Positions 33,798 to 42,731 of a stretch of 64,000 nt of DNA are shown in pieces (positions within the stretch are counted from its first letter, which is position 1; every line of letters starts with the position of its first letter). The position numbers and the translations under genes were made by a program. The DNA lies in the NCBI GenBank assembly GCA_035545855.1, contig DASZXK010000087.1, positions 1 to 64,000 on the forward strand, given 5' to 3'. Below the pieces are notes generated by a model. It was given only the letters and a program-made list of their open reading frames with translations. It did no database searches and was not told the origin of the DNA. This stretch comes from DASZVB01 sp035545855 (GTDB lineage Bacteria > Myxococcota_A > Polyangia > Polyangiales > Polyangiaceae).

Positions 33798-34915
33798 AGG
33801 TCCGGGAGCTCTCCCTCGCGGCGGCCGCGCTGCTCGGTGCCGGGCCTGCCCTCGCCGCGATCCCGTCCGGGCCCGTCCCTCAGCCGAGCGCCGCCCCGGT
33901 GGAGACGCCGACTTGCCGGGAGAGCTTCCCCGTCGGCGGGAGCAGCCGCCCCCTCGTCACGGAGAAGTTCCCGAGCACCGGCAAGGCCGGCCAGGCGCTG
34001 GTTCTCGACCTCGTCCTCGAGCACGGAAAGGGCGAGACGGTGCTTCCCGGCGGGACGAGCTCCGAGAACGAAAACGACCAGACGAGGGCGCTCGAGAGCG
34101 CGGGGTTCGTCCTCCCGAACCCCAAGGGCGACGCGGGACCGAAGCTCGAGACGACGGTGACGGGCGAGCGCGCTCGGAGTCATCTGACCATCACGGTGGT
34201 CGCTCTGCCGAAGAAGTCGGGAGAGCACGCCCTGGTGCTCCCGCCGCTCCCGGTGGCCGTCGCGCGCGCGAGCGGCGAGGTCCGCACTCTCTGCACGAGC
34301 CCGCACCCCATCACGATCCAGGAGCCGAACCGCCCCGGGGACCGCCCGAAGCAGAACCCGAAGGGACTCCGCCAGCGGGAGGAATGGACGGCCCTGAAGC
34401 ACGCCGCGATCGGGCTCGCCGTCGCGGCCGCGGTGTTCGCGCTCGGGTGGTGGCTCTCCACGCTCTGGAAGCGGAGGCCGAAACCCGTCGTGCCCCCGCC
34501 CCCGCCCAGGCCGCCGTGGGACGTCGCGCTCGAGGAGCTCTTCGACGTCCGCCATGCGCGGCTCGTCGAGCAGGGCCGCTTCGCCGAGCACTTCGATCGC
34601 GTGTCGGATGCCGTGCGGCGCTACCTCGGCGCGAGGTACGGCTTCGACGGGCTCGAGACCACGACGCGCGAGGCGATGTCCGCGCTCCGGAAGGTGACGC
34701 CCCGCATCGCCGTCCTGACCGAGGTGCAGGCCTTCCTCGAAAACGCGGACCTCGTGAAATTCGCGAAGCTCACGCCGACGGAGCCGGAGTGCGAAGACGC
34801 GCTCTCCCGCGCCGAGGAGATCGTGAAGCGGACGATGCCGGAACGACAGGCCGCGCCCGCCACCGCGGACGCCGCGGCCGCCGCGCCGAGCACGAAGACG
34901 GGAGGTGCCCCGTGA
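33794..34915 (+). CDS. Bat-operon one-TM protein with periplasmic N-domain
   Basis: A 373-aa protein: signal peptide (1-22), a ~170-residue periplasmic domain with beta-rich character and two Cys, one transmembrane helix at ~197-217 (AAIGLAVAAAVFALGWWLSTLW), a proline-rich stretch, and a cytoplasmic helical domain (~235-345) ending in an Ala-rich tail. Position between DUF58 and BatA corresponds to the DUF4381-like gene of other MoxR operons, but sequence similarity cannot be checked here. It is coupled at both ends by 4-nt overlaps. Confidence 0.7.
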   Translation: MKVRELSLAAAALLGAGPALAAIPSGPVPQPSAAPVETPTCRESFPVGGSSRPLVTEKFPSTGKAGQALVLDLVLEHGKGETVLPGGTSSENENDQTRALESAGFVLPNPKGDAGPKLETTVTGERARSHLTITVVALPKKSGEHALVLPPLPVAVARASGEVRTLCTSPHPITIQEPNRPGDRPKQNPKGLRQREEWTALKHAAIGLAVAAAVFALGWWLSTLWKRRPKPVVPPPPPRPPWDVALEELFDVRHARLVEQGRFAEHFDRVSDAVRRYLGARYGFDGLETTTREAMSALRKVTPRIAVLTEVQAFLENADLVKFAKLTPTEPECEDALSRAEEIVKRTMPERQAAPATADAAAAAPSTKTGGAP

Positions 34916-36072
34916 AGGCGAACGTGCGCCGCCACGCACGCCTCTTCGTCCTCGTCGCGACGCTCGCGCTCGCGCTATCGGCCGCTGCCGTGTACCCCCT
35001 CGTCGGGAAGGGCACGTCGTGGCTCTCCGCGAAGTGGGAGCTGCCCTGGGTGCTCCTCGGGCTCCTCCTCGTGCCCGTCGTGCTCTACCGGACGACGTAC
35101 GGAGAGGACGCGCGGATCCCCCGGCTCCGGCTCGGAACGATCTCCCCGCTCCTGTCCGGGCCGTCGGGGTTCCGCGTGTGGCTCCGGGACGTCCCCGGCG
35201 TGCTCCGCTCCGTGGCGTTCGCGTGCCTCGTCGCGGCCCTCGCGCGCCCCGTGAGCTCCATCACGCCGGACACGACGGAAGAGGAGGGCATCGACGTCGT
35301 CATCGTGCTGGATCTCTCCGGGTCCATGGAAGCCGTGCTCGAGAATCTGCCCCCCGATCTCGCGAAACTGTCGCCGCCGAAGCGCCGCGGGCTCCGGCCC
35401 ACCCGGCTCGACGGCGCGAAGGCCGTGATCCGGGACTTCATCGCGAGACGGAAGACGGACCGGATCGGCGTGGTCGTCTTCGGCAAGGCCGCGTACGTCC
35501 TCTCACCGCCGACGCTCGACTACCGCCTGCTCGACACGCTCGTCTCCCGCATGGAAACGACGCTCATCGACGGCTCCGCGACGGCCATCGGCGACGCGCT
35601 CGGCGTCGGCGTCGCGCGGCTCCGGAAGAGCCACGCGACGAGCAAGGCGATCGTGCTCCTGACGGACGGCGAGAACAACGCCGGGAGCATCGCGCCGGAG
35701 TACGCGACGCACCTCGCGAGCGTCGCGGGCGCGAAGGTCTACACCGTGCAGATCGGAACCGGCGAGGTGGCGGAGGTGCTGGACCACATCGACCTCTTCG
35801 GTCAGCCCGTCTACTCCCAGCGGAGCTTCCCCACGAACCCCGAGCTCTTGAAGAAGATCGCGCAGCAGACCGGGGGGCGTTCGTACGTCGCGACGGACGC
35901 CGCGGCCCTCCGCGCGAGCTTCCACGACGTCCTGAATCAGCTCGAGAAGACGAAGTTCGAGTCCACCGTCGCGCAGTTCGAGGACCTCTACCGGTACCTC
36001 CTCCTCCCCGGCGTCGTGCTGGTCGCGATCGAGGCGCTCCTCAGGAGCCTGGTCCTCCGGAGGTTCCCGTGA
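34912..36072 (+). CDS. batA: BatA-like membrane VWA protein
   Basis: A 386-aa protein with N-terminal transmembrane helices (~10-30 and ~45-60), another near residue 95-115, a von Willebrand A domain (~125-330) and a C-terminal helix (LLLPGVVLVAIEALLRSLVL). The MIDAS motif is intact: DLSGS at 134-138 and LTDGENN around D252. BatA works with MoxR and the other Bat proteins in an envelope complex whose substrate is not settled. It starts with GTG, with GGAGG upstream and a 4-nt overlap with the previous gene. Confidence 0.85.
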   Translation: MKANVRRHARLFVLVATLALALSAAAVYPLVGKGTSWLSAKWELPWVLLGLLLVPVVLYRTTYGEDARIPRLRLGTISPLLSGPSGFRVWLRDVPGVLRSVAFACLVAALARPVSSITPDTTEEEGIDVVIVLDLSGSMEAVLENLPPDLAKLSPPKRRGLRPTRLDGAKAVIRDFIARRKTDRIGVVVFGKAAYVLSPPTLDYRLLDTLVSRMETTLIDGSATAIGDALGVGVARLRKSHATSKAIVLLTDGENNAGSIAPEYATHLASVAGAKVYTVQIGTGEVAEVLDHIDLFGQPVYSQRSFPTNPELLKKIAQQTGGRSYVATDAAALRASFHDVLNQLEKTKFESTVAQFEDLYRYLLLPGVVLVAIEALLRSLVLRRFP

Positions 36073-38123
36073 GGTTTTCGCACCCGCTCTGGCTCCTCGG
36101 GAGCCTCCTCGCCGTGGCGCTCGGAGTCGTGCTGGTCGCCGGCGCCTGGCTCCTCGTCCGCGCGTCGAGACGCTTCGGAGACGACGCGCGGGTCGCGGCG
36201 CTCGTGACGGCGCCCGCGTCCACGCGGCGAACGCTGAAGGGCGTGCTCCTCGTCGTCGCGGTCGCCGTGGCGTTCGTCGCGCTCGCGGGGCCGCAGTACG
36301 GGCGCGGGACGCGCCTCGTCCCCGCGACGAACCTCGACGTCGTGATCGTGCTCGACTACTCGAAGAGCATGTACGCGCGGGACGTCACCCCGTCGCGTAC
36401 GGAGCGGGCGAAGTCCGAGGTGTCGCGGCTAATCGCGGAGCTCCCCGGGGCGCGCTTCGCCGCGGTCGCGTTCGCGGGAGAGTCCGTGAGCTTCCCGCTC
36501 ACGGTGGACGGCGCCGCGATCGGCCAGTTCTTCCGGCAGATGACCCCGAACGACATGCCCATCGGCGGGACGGCGATCGCGCGGGCCCTCGAGTCGGGGC
36601 TCGACCTCCTCCGGAACGACCCGCTCTCGGCGCGGCACCGTCGCGTGATGGTGCTCGTGACCGACGGCGAAGACCTCGAAGGGGATCCGGTCGCGGTCGC
36701 GGAAACGGCGGCGAAGGAGCACGTGACCATCCACGTCGTGCAGATCGGCGGACGCACGCCGGAAGCCGTCCCGGACGTGGGGGAAGACGGAAAGGTGCGC
36801 GGCTTCCGCAGGGATTCGCAGGGGCAGCCGCTCACCACGTCGCTCTCGGCCGAAGGCGAGGAGCAGCTCGGGAAGATCGCCCAGGTGACGGGCGGAAACG
36901 TCGTCCGGAGCGAGCGCGGCGCGACGGGGATCGCCGTCGTGACGGAGGCGATGCGCCGCATGATGACGGAAGAGCTCTCGGAGCGCGTCGAGACCGTCTA
37001 CGCCGACGTCTACGGCTACCCCGCCGCGCTCGCCGCGCTGCTCCTCCTCGCCGAAGCGTTCATCCCGGAGGTCCGCCGGAGGAAGGCGAACGCGGCGTCC
37101 GCCAGGCGCGCGCTCGGCGCCGTGGCGCTCGTCGCGCTGCTCTTCGCGTCGGGGTGCCGGGACGGCCTGTTCCGGAGAAACGCGCCCGCCGTCGACGACG
37201 CGCTGTCCGCCCTCGACGCGGGAGACGCGATCCGGGCATCCGGCCTCCTCCAGACGTACCTCACGACGGGCGAGTGCAAGGAAGGGAACATCGGCACGCC
37301 GGATTCCATTCGAGCGCTTCCGAACGCATCCTTCGACCTCGGCCTCGTGCTGTTCCGTCTGGCCGAGAAATTCGGTGGCCGGCTCGGAGAAGACGCGAAG
37401 GCGGCCCCGCCGAAGCCGGACGACACCGGCGCGGCGAGCTCGGACGTGGAGTGCGCGCTTCGCATCGTGCGCCTCGTCGCGACGGACGATTCGCTCCCGG
37501 CGGACCTTCGCGCGCGCGCCGAGTACCTGAGCGGGAACCTCGAGTTCCTGCAAAAGAAGTACGAGGACGCGATCACGGACTACGACGCCGCGCTTAAGCT
37601 CTTCCCGGCGCCCGCGACGGGCGACGAGAAAGCAGACACGCTCGGCGCGCGCGCCGCGTGGAACCGGGCAATCGCGCTCCGCTTGCTGGAGGAGAGCCGG
37701 AAGAAGCCCGATGCGGGCAAGCCCCCGCCTCACCCCGACGGCGGCGGGGAGCCCGGCGACGGAGGCGCGCCCAAGAGCCAACCCGACGGCGGCGGCCAGT
37801 CGAACGACGACAATAAGGATCAGGACAAGAAGGATCAGGACAAGAAAGACAAGGACAAGAAAGATCAGGACAAGAAAGACCAGGACAAGAAAGATCAGGA
37901 CAAGAAAGATCAGGACAAGAAGGACCAGGACAAGAAGGGCGCGGGGAACGAAAAGAAGCAGGATCAGCCGAAGCCCGAGCCCCGGAACGAGCCGCCGGAG
38001 CGTTCTCTCTCGCAGGACGAGCGCATCCTCGATAACCTGGAGCAAGCGCCCACGGTCCAGCAGGAAGCGGCGAAGCGGAATGCCCAGCGCGCGCGCGTGG
38101 TGACCGGGATGGAGGACAAGTGA
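36069..38123 (+). CDS. batB: BatB-BatC fusion: VWA protein with lipobox-like segment and TPR domain
   Basis: A 684-aa protein. Residues 1-335 are a BatB-type VWA: two N-terminal helices, MIDAS DYSKS at 96-100, TDGED, and a closing helix (YPAALAALLLLAEAF). Immediately after, residues ~347-363 read like a lipoprotein signal ending in LLFASGC (C363), followed by a TPR-type region (~370-550) like BatC. A lysine-rich low-complexity stretch holds eight 15-bp repeats (DQDKK type, residues 584-623), and a charged tail ends the protein. No stop or frameshift separates the parts. It has GTG start and 4-nt overlaps on both sides. Confidence 0.8.
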   Translation: MRFSHPLWLLGSLLAVALGVVLVAGAWLLVRASRRFGDDARVAALVTAPASTRRTLKGVLLVVAVAVAFVALAGPQYGRGTRLVPATNLDVVIVLDYSKSMYARDVTPSRTERAKSEVSRLIAELPGARFAAVAFAGESVSFPLTVDGAAIGQFFRQMTPNDMPIGGTAIARALESGLDLLRNDPLSARHRRVMVLVTDGEDLEGDPVAVAETAAKEHVTIHVVQIGGRTPEAVPDVGEDGKVRGFRRDSQGQPLTTSLSAEGEEQLGKIAQVTGGNVVRSERGATGIAVVTEAMRRMMTEELSERVETVYADVYGYPAALAALLLLAEAFIPEVRRRKANAASARRALGAVALVALLFASGCRDGLFRRNAPAVDDALSALDAGDAIRASGLLQTYLTTGECKEGNIGTPDSIRALPNASFDLGLVLFRLAEKFGGRLGEDAKAAPPKPDDTGAASSDVECALRIVRLVATDDSLPADLRARAEYLSGNLEFLQKKYEDAITDYDAALKLFPAPATGDEKADTLGARAAWNRAIALRLLEESRKKPDAGKPPPHPDGGGEPGDGGAPKSQPDGGGQSNDDNKDQDKKDQDKKDKDKKDQDKKDQDKKDQDKKDQDKKDQDKKGAGNEKKQDQPKPEPRNEPPERSLSQDERILDNLEQAPTVQQEAAKRNAQRARVVTGMEDK
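37818..37937 (+). repeat. Eight in-frame 15-bp repeats encoding DQDKK
   Basis: Eight consecutive 15-bp units of the form GA(T/C)CAGGACAAGAA(G/A), one of them coding DKDKK instead of DQDKK, lie in the 3' part of the batB-batC fusion. They add a highly charged, probably extended linker. Near-identical units make copy-number variation by slippage likely. Confidence 0.9.
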
Positions 38124-40024
38124 AGTCGCGTGTCGCCGCGTCAGCGTTCGCGCTCGCGAGCGTCGCGCGGGCGGCGAGCGCGGCGGTCGCGGTGAACGGC
38201 TCGCTCAGCACGGAGCAGGCCGAGGTCGGCGACGGCATCCGCGTCGAGGTGAGCGCCCTCTCCGACGGCGACGACGCGCCCAGCAATCCGAGGCTCCGCG
38301 TGCCGCCGGGGTTCTCCGTCCAGGGGCCGAGCGTGTCCTCGACGCAATCCTTCTCGCTCCAGAACGGGCACTTCGAGCGACGCCACGGGCTCACCGCGAC
38401 GTGGATCGTGGTCGCGACGGCACCCGGGCACTACTCGCTCGGTCCGGCGACGTTCTCCGTCGGCAGCGGTACGGCACAGAGCCAGGCCATGTCGGTCGAG
38501 ATCGTCGCGAAGGGTGCCATGCCTCAGCGCCCTCGACGTCCGGGCGGGCTCTTCGGACAGAACGATCCGTTCGATCCGTTCGGGATGTTCCAGCGGCTCC
38601 CCCTCCCGGGCCTCGACGACGACGGTCCGCTCCTCGACCAGGAGCCGGAGGCTCCCCCGGAGTACGCCGTCGATCACGCGGCCGATCCGATGGCGTTCCT
38701 TCGCGCGACCGCCACCCCGACGGACGTCGTCGTGGGTCAGCAGGTCACGCTCCGGATCTACGCGTACGCGGGGCGCGGTCCTTACGACGAAGCGAGCTCC
38801 TCCGAACCGAGCCGGCCGGACTTTCTCTCCCAGTCGATCGTGGACACGTCCTTCAAGCAGCCCCGCTACGTCGTTCACATCGACGGCCAGCCGTGGACGG
38901 TCGTGAAGGAGCGGGAGATCGCGCTGTTCCCGCTGAAGGCGGGCACGCTCACCATCGGTCCCATGCGGCTCGGCTTCCAGGGGCCGAGGTATCCGGAGAC
39001 GACGCACGGCCAGGGCCTGATCCGCTTCAGCAAGCCGATCACGATCGTCGCGCACGAGCCCCCGCTCGCCGGGCGCCCTCCGGGCTACGAGCTCGGCGAC
39101 GTCGGGCGCTACACGCTCTCGGCCGAAGTGGAGCCGCGCCGAGTGGAAGCGGGCGACGCGATCGCCGTCACCGTGCGGCTCGAGGGCGTCGGGAACGTCC
39201 CCCACCACGTGAAGCTCCCTCAGCAGAACGGCATCGACTTCCTGGACCCGACGATCACCGAGGGGCAGACGGTGAACGGCGGCGTCATCGGCGGGCACCG
39301 ACAGTTCAGGTACGTCGTGCGACTGACGGAGCCGGGGAAGAGAGACCTCGGCGACGTGACGCTGCCGTACTTCGATCCCGAGTCGGGCAGGTACGAGGTG
39401 GCGCGCGCGGCTCTCGGAGCAGTCGAGGTGCTTCCGGGCGCCGCTCCGGTCGCGACGGCTCCCGTCCCCGGCACGCCCCCGAAGGCCCTCGAACGAGACC
39501 CATTCGAGCTTCTCGGTCCGCCCCGGACGAAGCTCGCTCCCCTCGCCCCGCCGCCGGCCCATCTCGGCGATCGCCCCTGGTACTGGGCGCTCTTGCTCGG
39601 GGCACCGCTCGTCGTGCTGGGCGCGCGGGGCGCCCTGTCGCTGCTCTCCGGGGCGCGGCGTCGCCTCGCGGAGCGATCGTCGTCGCCGTCCACGGCCGCG
39701 AAGCGCGCCCTCGACGACGCCAGGGCCGCACGGGGGCGGGGCGAGACGGCCCAGGTCGCCGCGTCGATCGAGCGCGCCGTCTACGGCATGGTGGAGGCGC
39801 GCCTCGGGCTGAAGGCGCGAGCCGTGCTTCGCGGAGATCTCGCGAAGGCGCTGGAGAGCCGCGGCGCGACCGCTTCTCTCGCCGCGGACATCGCGAAGCT
39901 CCTGGACGCCTGCGACGGCCTTCGCTTCGCCGGTGCGACGGCGGACGGGCAGAAGCTCGTCGACGACGCGAGCCGGCTCGTCACCGCGATCTCGAGGACG
40001 ACGCCGAAGGGAGGCGCGTCGTGA
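38120..40024 (+). CDS. batD: BatD-like oxygen-tolerance protein
   Basis: A 634-aa protein: signal peptide (1-22), a large periplasmic beta-sandwich region of BatD type (~25-480) in which VGDGIRVEV and VVVGQQVTLRIYAYAG begin repeated Ig-like units, a transmembrane helix near residue 490-510 (YWALLLGAPLVVLGARGALSLL) and a cytoplasmic helical tail. The Gly/Pro/Phe-rich stretch at ~135-165 is unusual. It follows batB-batC with a 4-nt overlap and precedes batE with another. Confidence 0.8.
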   Translation: MKSRVAASAFALASVARAASAAVAVNGSLSTEQAEVGDGIRVEVSALSDGDDAPSNPRLRVPPGFSVQGPSVSSTQSFSLQNGHFERRHGLTATWIVVATAPGHYSLGPATFSVGSGTAQSQAMSVEIVAKGAMPQRPRRPGGLFGQNDPFDPFGMFQRLPLPGLDDDGPLLDQEPEAPPEYAVDHAADPMAFLRATATPTDVVVGQQVTLRIYAYAGRGPYDEASSSEPSRPDFLSQSIVDTSFKQPRYVVHIDGQPWTVVKEREIALFPLKAGTLTIGPMRLGFQGPRYPETTHGQGLIRFSKPITIVAHEPPLAGRPPGYELGDVGRYTLSAEVEPRRVEAGDAIAVTVRLEGVGNVPHHVKLPQQNGIDFLDPTITEGQTVNGGVIGGHRQFRYVVRLTEPGKRDLGDVTLPYFDPESGRYEVARAALGAVEVLPGAAPVATAPVPGTPPKALERDPFELLGPPRTKLAPLAPPPAHLGDRPWYWALLLGAPLVVLGARGALSLLSGARRRLAERSSSPSTAAKRALDDARAARGRGETAQVAASIERAVYGMVEARLGLKARAVLRGDLAKALESRGATASLAADIAKLLDACDGLRFAGATADGQKLVDDASRLVTAISRTTPKGGAS

Positions 40025-40866
40025 ACCGCCGGTGGGTCGCCCTCGCGGCTCTCTCCGTGATCCTCGGAGGCGCTCCTGCGCGCGCCGAGGAATCGACCGA
40101 CGCGCTCTTCCAGAGCGGAGTCGCGGCCCTTTCGAAGGGCGCGCTCGACGACGCGGTGGATCGGTTCGAGCTCCTCGCCGACCGCGGCGTCACGCACCCC
40201 GACGCGAGCTGGGATCGCGCGCTCGCCTACATCCGGCGCGCGAAGACCCCGGGCGCGCACCCGGGTGACCTCGGTCGCGCCGCCGCCGCGCTCGAGGAGA
40301 CGTTGCTCTTCCGTCCCGACGACGCCGAGGCGAAGTTCGCGCTGGATCGGGTCCGCGAGGAGATCACCCATCGTCGCGCGAGAACCCGCTCGGAAGACGT
40401 CGAGCGGAGGCCGTCGCTCGGGTGGGCGGTCGTCGGGCTCTTCGCGGAAGACACGTGGGCGACACTCGCGCTCATCGCATCGCTGACGCTCACCGTGAGT
40501 CTCGCCGTGCGCTTCCTCGGGAAGGCGAACGCCACGAAGCTCGCCTCGAACGTCGCTGCCGGTCTCTCCGCGATCCTTCTCCTGATCGCGGGTTCGATGA
40601 CGGCGCTCGCCGCGTGGGATCGCCGCGAGACGAACCTCGGCGTGATCATCTCCGAAGACGCGCACCTGCTGGACGAAAACGGAGTACCCGTGCGTACGAC
40701 GTCACAAAGCGGCAGAGGAAGCGGAGGCGCTTCCTACTTGGCAGAAGGCGCACTCGTGCGCCTGTCGAAGGAAAAGAGCGTGGCGGGCTCGCTCATGAAG
40801 GTCGAGTGGGGTACATTGACGGGTTGGGTAGCCGCGGGAGAGGTCCGGATCTTGAGTCGACCCTGA
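40021..40866 (+). CDS. batE: BatE-like protein (TPR, two TM helices, SH3-like C-terminus)
   Basis: A 281-aa protein: signal peptide (1-22), TPR-like helices (~25-105; FQSGVAALSKGALDDAVDRFELLAD), two transmembrane helices (~145-165 and ~180-200) and a C-terminal beta domain ending in VEWGTLTGWVAAGEVRIL, a bacterial SH3-type ending. This is the usual make-up of BatE. It closes the operon; nothing co-directional follows within 36 nt except an orphan ORF. Confidence 0.8.
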   Translation: MNRRWVALAALSVILGGAPARAEESTDALFQSGVAALSKGALDDAVDRFELLADRGVTHPDASWDRALAYIRRAKTPGAHPGDLGRAAAALEETLLFRPDDAEAKFALDRVREEITHRRARTRSEDVERRPSLGWAVVGLFAEDTWATLALIASLTLTVSLAVRFLGKANATKLASNVAAGLSAILLLIAGSMTALAAWDRRETNLGVIISEDAHLLDENGVPVRTTSQSGRGSGGASYLAEGALVRLSKEKSVAGSLMKVEWGTLTGWVAAGEVRILSRP

Positions 40867-40902
40867 CGTCGTTCGGGGTGGACGGATGGAACCCGGGGAT
40901 GC

Positions 40903-41496
40903 ATGCTAGGAAGCGTGTGGGTTCGAGGCACCGCAATTCGTCCCGTCCCGAGCTACGCGAAAGTCGCCGAGGGCGCGCTCGACGGCGTGCGTGAGAACCT
41001 CTCGGACGACGACGACGCCGTCCGTACCCAGCTGGACGAAGCCTTCGATCGGTTCGAGCGGGAGCAGCCGGCCCTCGCGGCGCACGTGGGGGACGTGCTC
41101 GGCCGCCCGCTGGACGAAACGGCGCTCGCCCTCGGCTATTTCCTGACTCTCGTCGTGTGGATGGCGTTCGAGCGTGCGCACGGCGGTCACGTCGAGGCCG
41201 TGACGGCCGAGTCGATCGTCGCGACGTCCGAGCTCCTGGATCTGGACGAGCAGCTCCGCCGGAAGGACCCGGCCGAGGCCATCGACACGGACGACGTCAT
41301 CGCCATGGAGCAGCCCGCCCTGCTCGATTTCGTGCACGAACACCTGGACGCGACGCTCGAGGCCCACGCCGACGACGTCGACGTGGACGACGTCCACACC
41401 GTCTACCGCCTCGTCCTCGTGGAGATCCTCGCGCTCTCCTACGCCGTGCAGAAGCCCGTCGGCTATCCGGTCGCCAAGACCGAAATGCTCGCTTGA
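40903..41496 (+). CDS. Hypothetical acidic helical protein
   Basis: A 197-aa acidic, all-helical protein with no recognised domain, signal peptide or membrane anchor. Conspicuous segments are ENLSDDDDAVRTQLDEAFDRF, LALGYFLTLVVWMAFERAHG and the Asp-rich DTDDVIAMEQ and HADDVDVDDVHTVYRL. It lies between batE and an rRNA methyltransferase gene, 36 and 29 nt away, so it may belong to either unit. The start at 40903 is the first ATG and may be too long. Confidence 0.6.
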   Translation: MLGSVWVRGTAIRPVPSYAKVAEGALDGVRENLSDDDDAVRTQLDEAFDRFEREQPALAAHVGDVLGRPLDETALALGYFLTLVVWMAFERAHGGHVEAVTAESIVATSELLDLDEQLRRKDPAEAIDTDDVIAMEQPALLDFVHEHLDATLEAHADDVDVDDVHTVYRLVLVEILALSYAVQKPVGYPVAKTEMLA

Positions 41497-41525
41497 ACCG
41501 GCACCATTCACGTGGCCGCGGCCCG

Positions 41526-42716
41526 ATGTCGGCGCCCGGACGAGAGGTCGTGCTCGCCCCGGGACGGGAGAAGTCCCTCGAGAAGAGACACCCCTGGATC
41601 TTCTCCGGAGCCGTGCACTCCGTCGGCAAGGACCTCCGGGACGGCGACGTCGTGGACGTCGTCGACACGGACGGCAAGTTCCGCGCGCGGGGCATCCTGA
41701 ACCGGAAGTCGCAGATCCTCGTGCGCGTGCTCTCCTTCTCGAGCGAGGACACGGTGGACGACGCCTTCCTTTCGGCGCGGGTGAAGCAAGCCGTCTCCCG
41801 GAGGCACGGCGCCGTGACGCGCCTCGTGCACGCGGAATCGGATCGGCTCCCCGGCCTCGTCGCGGATCGGTACGGGGACTTCGCCGTGGTGCAGCTCTCG
41901 TCCCTGGGCCTGGACCTTCGGCGAGACGTGCTCGTCCGCGCGCTCGCGGAAAAGACCGGCGTCCGCGGCGTGTTCGAGCGAAGCGACGTGGACGGCCGCA
42001 AGAAGGAAGGGCTCGAGGATCGCGTCGGGCTCGCGTTCGGGGAAGCTCCGCCGGAGCTCCTCCAGGTTCCGGAGCGGACGCACGACGGACGGACGGTGAC
42101 GCTCCTCGTGGACGTGCGCCGCGGTCACAAGACGGGCGCGTACCTGGACCAGGCCGACAATCGCCGAGCCATCGCGCGCCGCGCGAACGGCGCGCGCGTC
42201 TTGAACGCGTTCTCGTTCGCGGGAGCGTTCGGCCTCCACGCGGCGGCCGCCGGAGCCGCCGAGGTCGTGAACGTGGATTCGTCTCCGGAGGCGCTCGCGC
42301 TCTCGGAGCGCACCGCGGCGGAGAACGGGGTCGCGGAGAAGATCCGCCACGTTCGCGCGGACGTCTTCGAGGAGTTCCGTCGCCTCCGCGCCGCCGGAGA
42401 GACGTTCGACGTCATCGTCGTCGATCCACCGAAGCTCGCTCACTCCCCTTCCCACGTGGACCGCGCCGCGCGGGCCTACAAGGACCTCGCGCGCCTCGCG
42501 TTTCACCTGGCGCGCCCAGGCGGCATCGTCGCGTGCTTCTCCTGCTCGGGAGCCGTCACTCCCACGCTGTTCCAGCAGATCGTGTGGAGCGGATCGCTCG
42601 AAGCCCAGCGCGAGGCGCAGATCGTGGAGCGCCTCTCCCAGCCGGAGGATCACCCCGTGCTGCTCACGTTCCCGGAGGGCGAGTACCTGAAGGGCCTCGT
42701 CTGCCGGGTGCTCTGA
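41526..42716 (+). CDS. RlmI-like 23S rRNA (cytosine-5) methyltransferase
   Basis: A 396-aa protein, the same length as E. coli RlmI, which methylates C1962 of 23S rRNA. An N-terminal PUA domain (~5-85; SLEKRHPWIFSGAV) is followed by a linker domain (LPGLVADRYGDFAVVQ) and a SAM-binding Rossmann domain with VLNAFSFAGAFGLHAAAAGA, VDPPKLA and the FSCSGAV loop containing the candidate catalytic Cys. Target-site identity is inferred from family only. The ATG at 41526 begins the conserved N-terminus. Confidence 0.88.
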   Translation: MSAPGREVVLAPGREKSLEKRHPWIFSGAVHSVGKDLRDGDVVDVVDTDGKFRARGILNRKSQILVRVLSFSSEDTVDDAFLSARVKQAVSRRHGAVTRLVHAESDRLPGLVADRYGDFAVVQLSSLGLDLRRDVLVRALAEKTGVRGVFERSDVDGRKKEGLEDRVGLAFGEAPPELLQVPERTHDGRTVTLLVDVRRGHKTGAYLDQADNRRAIARRANGARVLNAFSFAGAFGLHAAAAGAAEVVNVDSSPEALALSERTAAENGVAEKIRHVRADVFEEFRRLRAAGETFDVIVVDPPKLAHSPSHVDRAARAYKDLARLAFHLARPGGIVACFSCSGAVTPTLFQQIVWSGSLEAQREAQIVERLSQPEDHPVLLTFPEGEYLKGLVCRVL

Positions 42717-42731
42717 GGCGTTCGGCCGCCC

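Noticed and set aside
37818..37937. Short regularly spaced repeats as a possible CRISPR array
   Set aside because: Units are 15 bp, contiguous and in frame within the batB-batC fusion. There are no spacers.
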